From assembly GCA_007134805.1 (NCBI GenBank), contig SLKB01000036.1:1-5748 (forward strand): DNA of 5,748 nt, given 5' to 3'. Source of the DNA: Paracoccaceae bacterium. Lineage in GTDB: Bacteria; Pseudomonadota; Alphaproteobacteria; Rhodobacterales; Rhodobacteraceae. The notes beneath the pieces were generated by a model. That model worked only from the letters and a program-made list of their open reading frames with translations. It searched no databases and was not told the DNA's origin. A program made the position numbers and the translations under genes. Numbering within the stretch: position 1 is the stretch's first letter; each line of letters starts with the position of its first letter. This document shows positions 5,402-5,748 of the stretch, piece by piece.

Positions 5402-5596
5402 GTGCAACATGATGCGGACAGAGAATTCATGCAGATGAAAGCAGCGCGGCGCATGATCGCGCGAGCCGTCGCCGAAAGCGAAAATCAGCTGCCGCCCTTC
5501 CCGTGGTCGCGTAGCGCGAAGGCCCGGCTGCGCGCGCGGGCAACCGAGATGTCGGCGCGCGACGAAAAAGGGCCGCAAAAAGCGGCCCCTCGATGA
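5402..5596 (+). CDS. Possible small basic protein, unknown function
   Basis: A 64-codon frame starting at a GTG with GGAGAA 8 bases upstream; ATGs at 5429 and 5435 are alternative starts with poorer signals. The product contains KAARRMIARAVAESENQLPP and FPWSRSAKARLRARA, then a charged tail: a short amphipathic, Arg/Lys-rich protein with no signal peptide or membrane segment. Codons favour G or C in third position, as in the neighbouring genes, which supports coding. I do not recognise a named family. Against it, the last ten codons lie in the hairpin and T-run of the convergent Hsp20 terminator, and no promoter is visible. If the gene is shorter or absent, this stretch is simply intergenic. 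Confidence 0.45.
   Translation: MQHDADREFMQMKAARRMIARAVAESENQLPPFPWSRSAKARLRARATEMSARDEKGPQKAAPR
5565..5588 (-). terminator. Intrinsic terminator of the Hsp20 gene
   Basis: On the minus strand, a perfect 7-bp stem GGGCCGC with GCGGCCC (5588-5582 with 5576-5570) around a TTTTT loop is followed at once by five T residues (5569-5565). It lies 42 bases after the Hsp20 stop. It is the clearest intrinsic terminator in the window. On the plus strand, too, the loop and flanks are A-rich, so it acts only on leftward transcripts. Confidence 0.88.
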
Positions 5597-5630
5597 TCGC
5601 CTGCAGACGGGTCGCGCCCGCCTGCGCCTG

Positions 5631-5748
5631 TCAGGCTGCGTCGGACTGGACCAGCCGCTGTGCGCGCTCCGGCGCGCCCTTGGCGATCTCGATGCGACGC
5701 GGCTTCAGCGCCTCGGGGAGTTCGCGCACAAGATCGATATGCAGCATC
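5631..5748 (-). CDS. Small heat-shock protein Hsp20 (IbpA type), C-terminal end only
   Basis: The last 38 codons of a gene entering from the right edge, ending at TGA (5633-5631). The visible residues read MLHIDLVRELPEALKPRRIE and continue IAKGAPERAQRLVQSDAA. This matches the end of the alpha-crystallin domain (HIDLVRELPE) followed by the flexible C-terminal extension with the I-x-I motif (IEI in RRIEIA), which in small heat-shock proteins docks into a groove of a neighbouring subunit to build oligomers. The form LVRELPEALKPRRIEI is that of bacterial class A (IbpA-like) proteins, ATP-independent holdases that bind unfolding proteins in the cytoplasm. The first Met seen is internal, not the start. 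About 100 residues and the promoter lie outside the window. A strong terminator follows. Confidence 0.85.
   Translation of the reverse strand, partial: MLHIDLVRELPEALKPRRIEIAKGAPERAQRLVQSDAA

Noticed and set aside
5183..5578. 131-codon minus-strand frame between Hsp20 and the SseB-family gene
   Set aside because: It begins inside the Hsp20 terminator, has no ribosome binding site and gives an unrecognisable Arg/Pro-rich product.
1..5748. tRNA, rRNA, CRISPR array, insertion sequence, prophage or toxin-antitoxin system
   Set aside because: I looked for each by eye and saw no tRNA cloverleaf, direct-repeat array, transposase motif or comparable signature.

Overview
The window looks like chromosome from a high-GC alphaproteobacterium, most likely a member of the Rhodobacteraceae. 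This rests on the G/C-rich third codon positions, the character of the ribosomal proteins L13 and S9 (S9 with an N-terminal extension), the form of the nucleosidase and SseB-family protein, and the IbpA-type small heat-shock protein end. These are family-level impressions from reading the proteins, not database matches, and I do not name a genus.

Layout. The left edge cuts into alr (alanine racemase, + strand, 1-956), which lacks roughly its first 30 residues. Everything recognisable between 960 and 5152 is on the minus strand. In order of transcription (right to left) it is: an SseB-family protein (5152-4364), a gap of about 300 bases, a YiiX/NlpC-P60-like 'lipo-like' cysteine hydrolase (4065-3259), rplM then rpsI (ribosomal proteins L13 and S9, 2 bases apart, 3095-2152), and a two-gene unit of a UspF/UspG-like universal stress protein (2029-1613) whose stop overlaps the start of a methylthioadenosine/S-adenosylhomocysteine nucleosidase (1616-960). 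The nucleosidase converges on alr with only 3 bases between the stop codons. At the right edge the C-terminal 38 codons of an Hsp20 gene read in on the minus strand and end at an intrinsic terminator. A possible 64-codon small gene on the + strand (5402-5596) runs into that terminator.

Regulation visible. The best-marked transcription unit is rplM-rpsI. It has an AT-rich upstream block, a candidate -35/-10 pair (TTGACC, 16 bases, TAGAAG), a near-perfect inverted repeat covering the -35 and spacer, a perfect 9-bp hairpin at the expected 5' end of the mRNA, and a 13-bp terminator hairpin just after rpsI. The leader hairpin is the most interesting unexplained element, since L13 operons in other bacteria are known to be controlled through their leaders.

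Overall this is mostly core, housekeeping sequence. I see no mobile element, CRISPR array, tRNA, rRNA, prophage or defence system, and no multi-gene system that I would call new. The second-look items are local: the L13 leader, the stress-protein/nucleosidase coupling, two intergenic palindromes, a small possible gene, and a few unusual residues.
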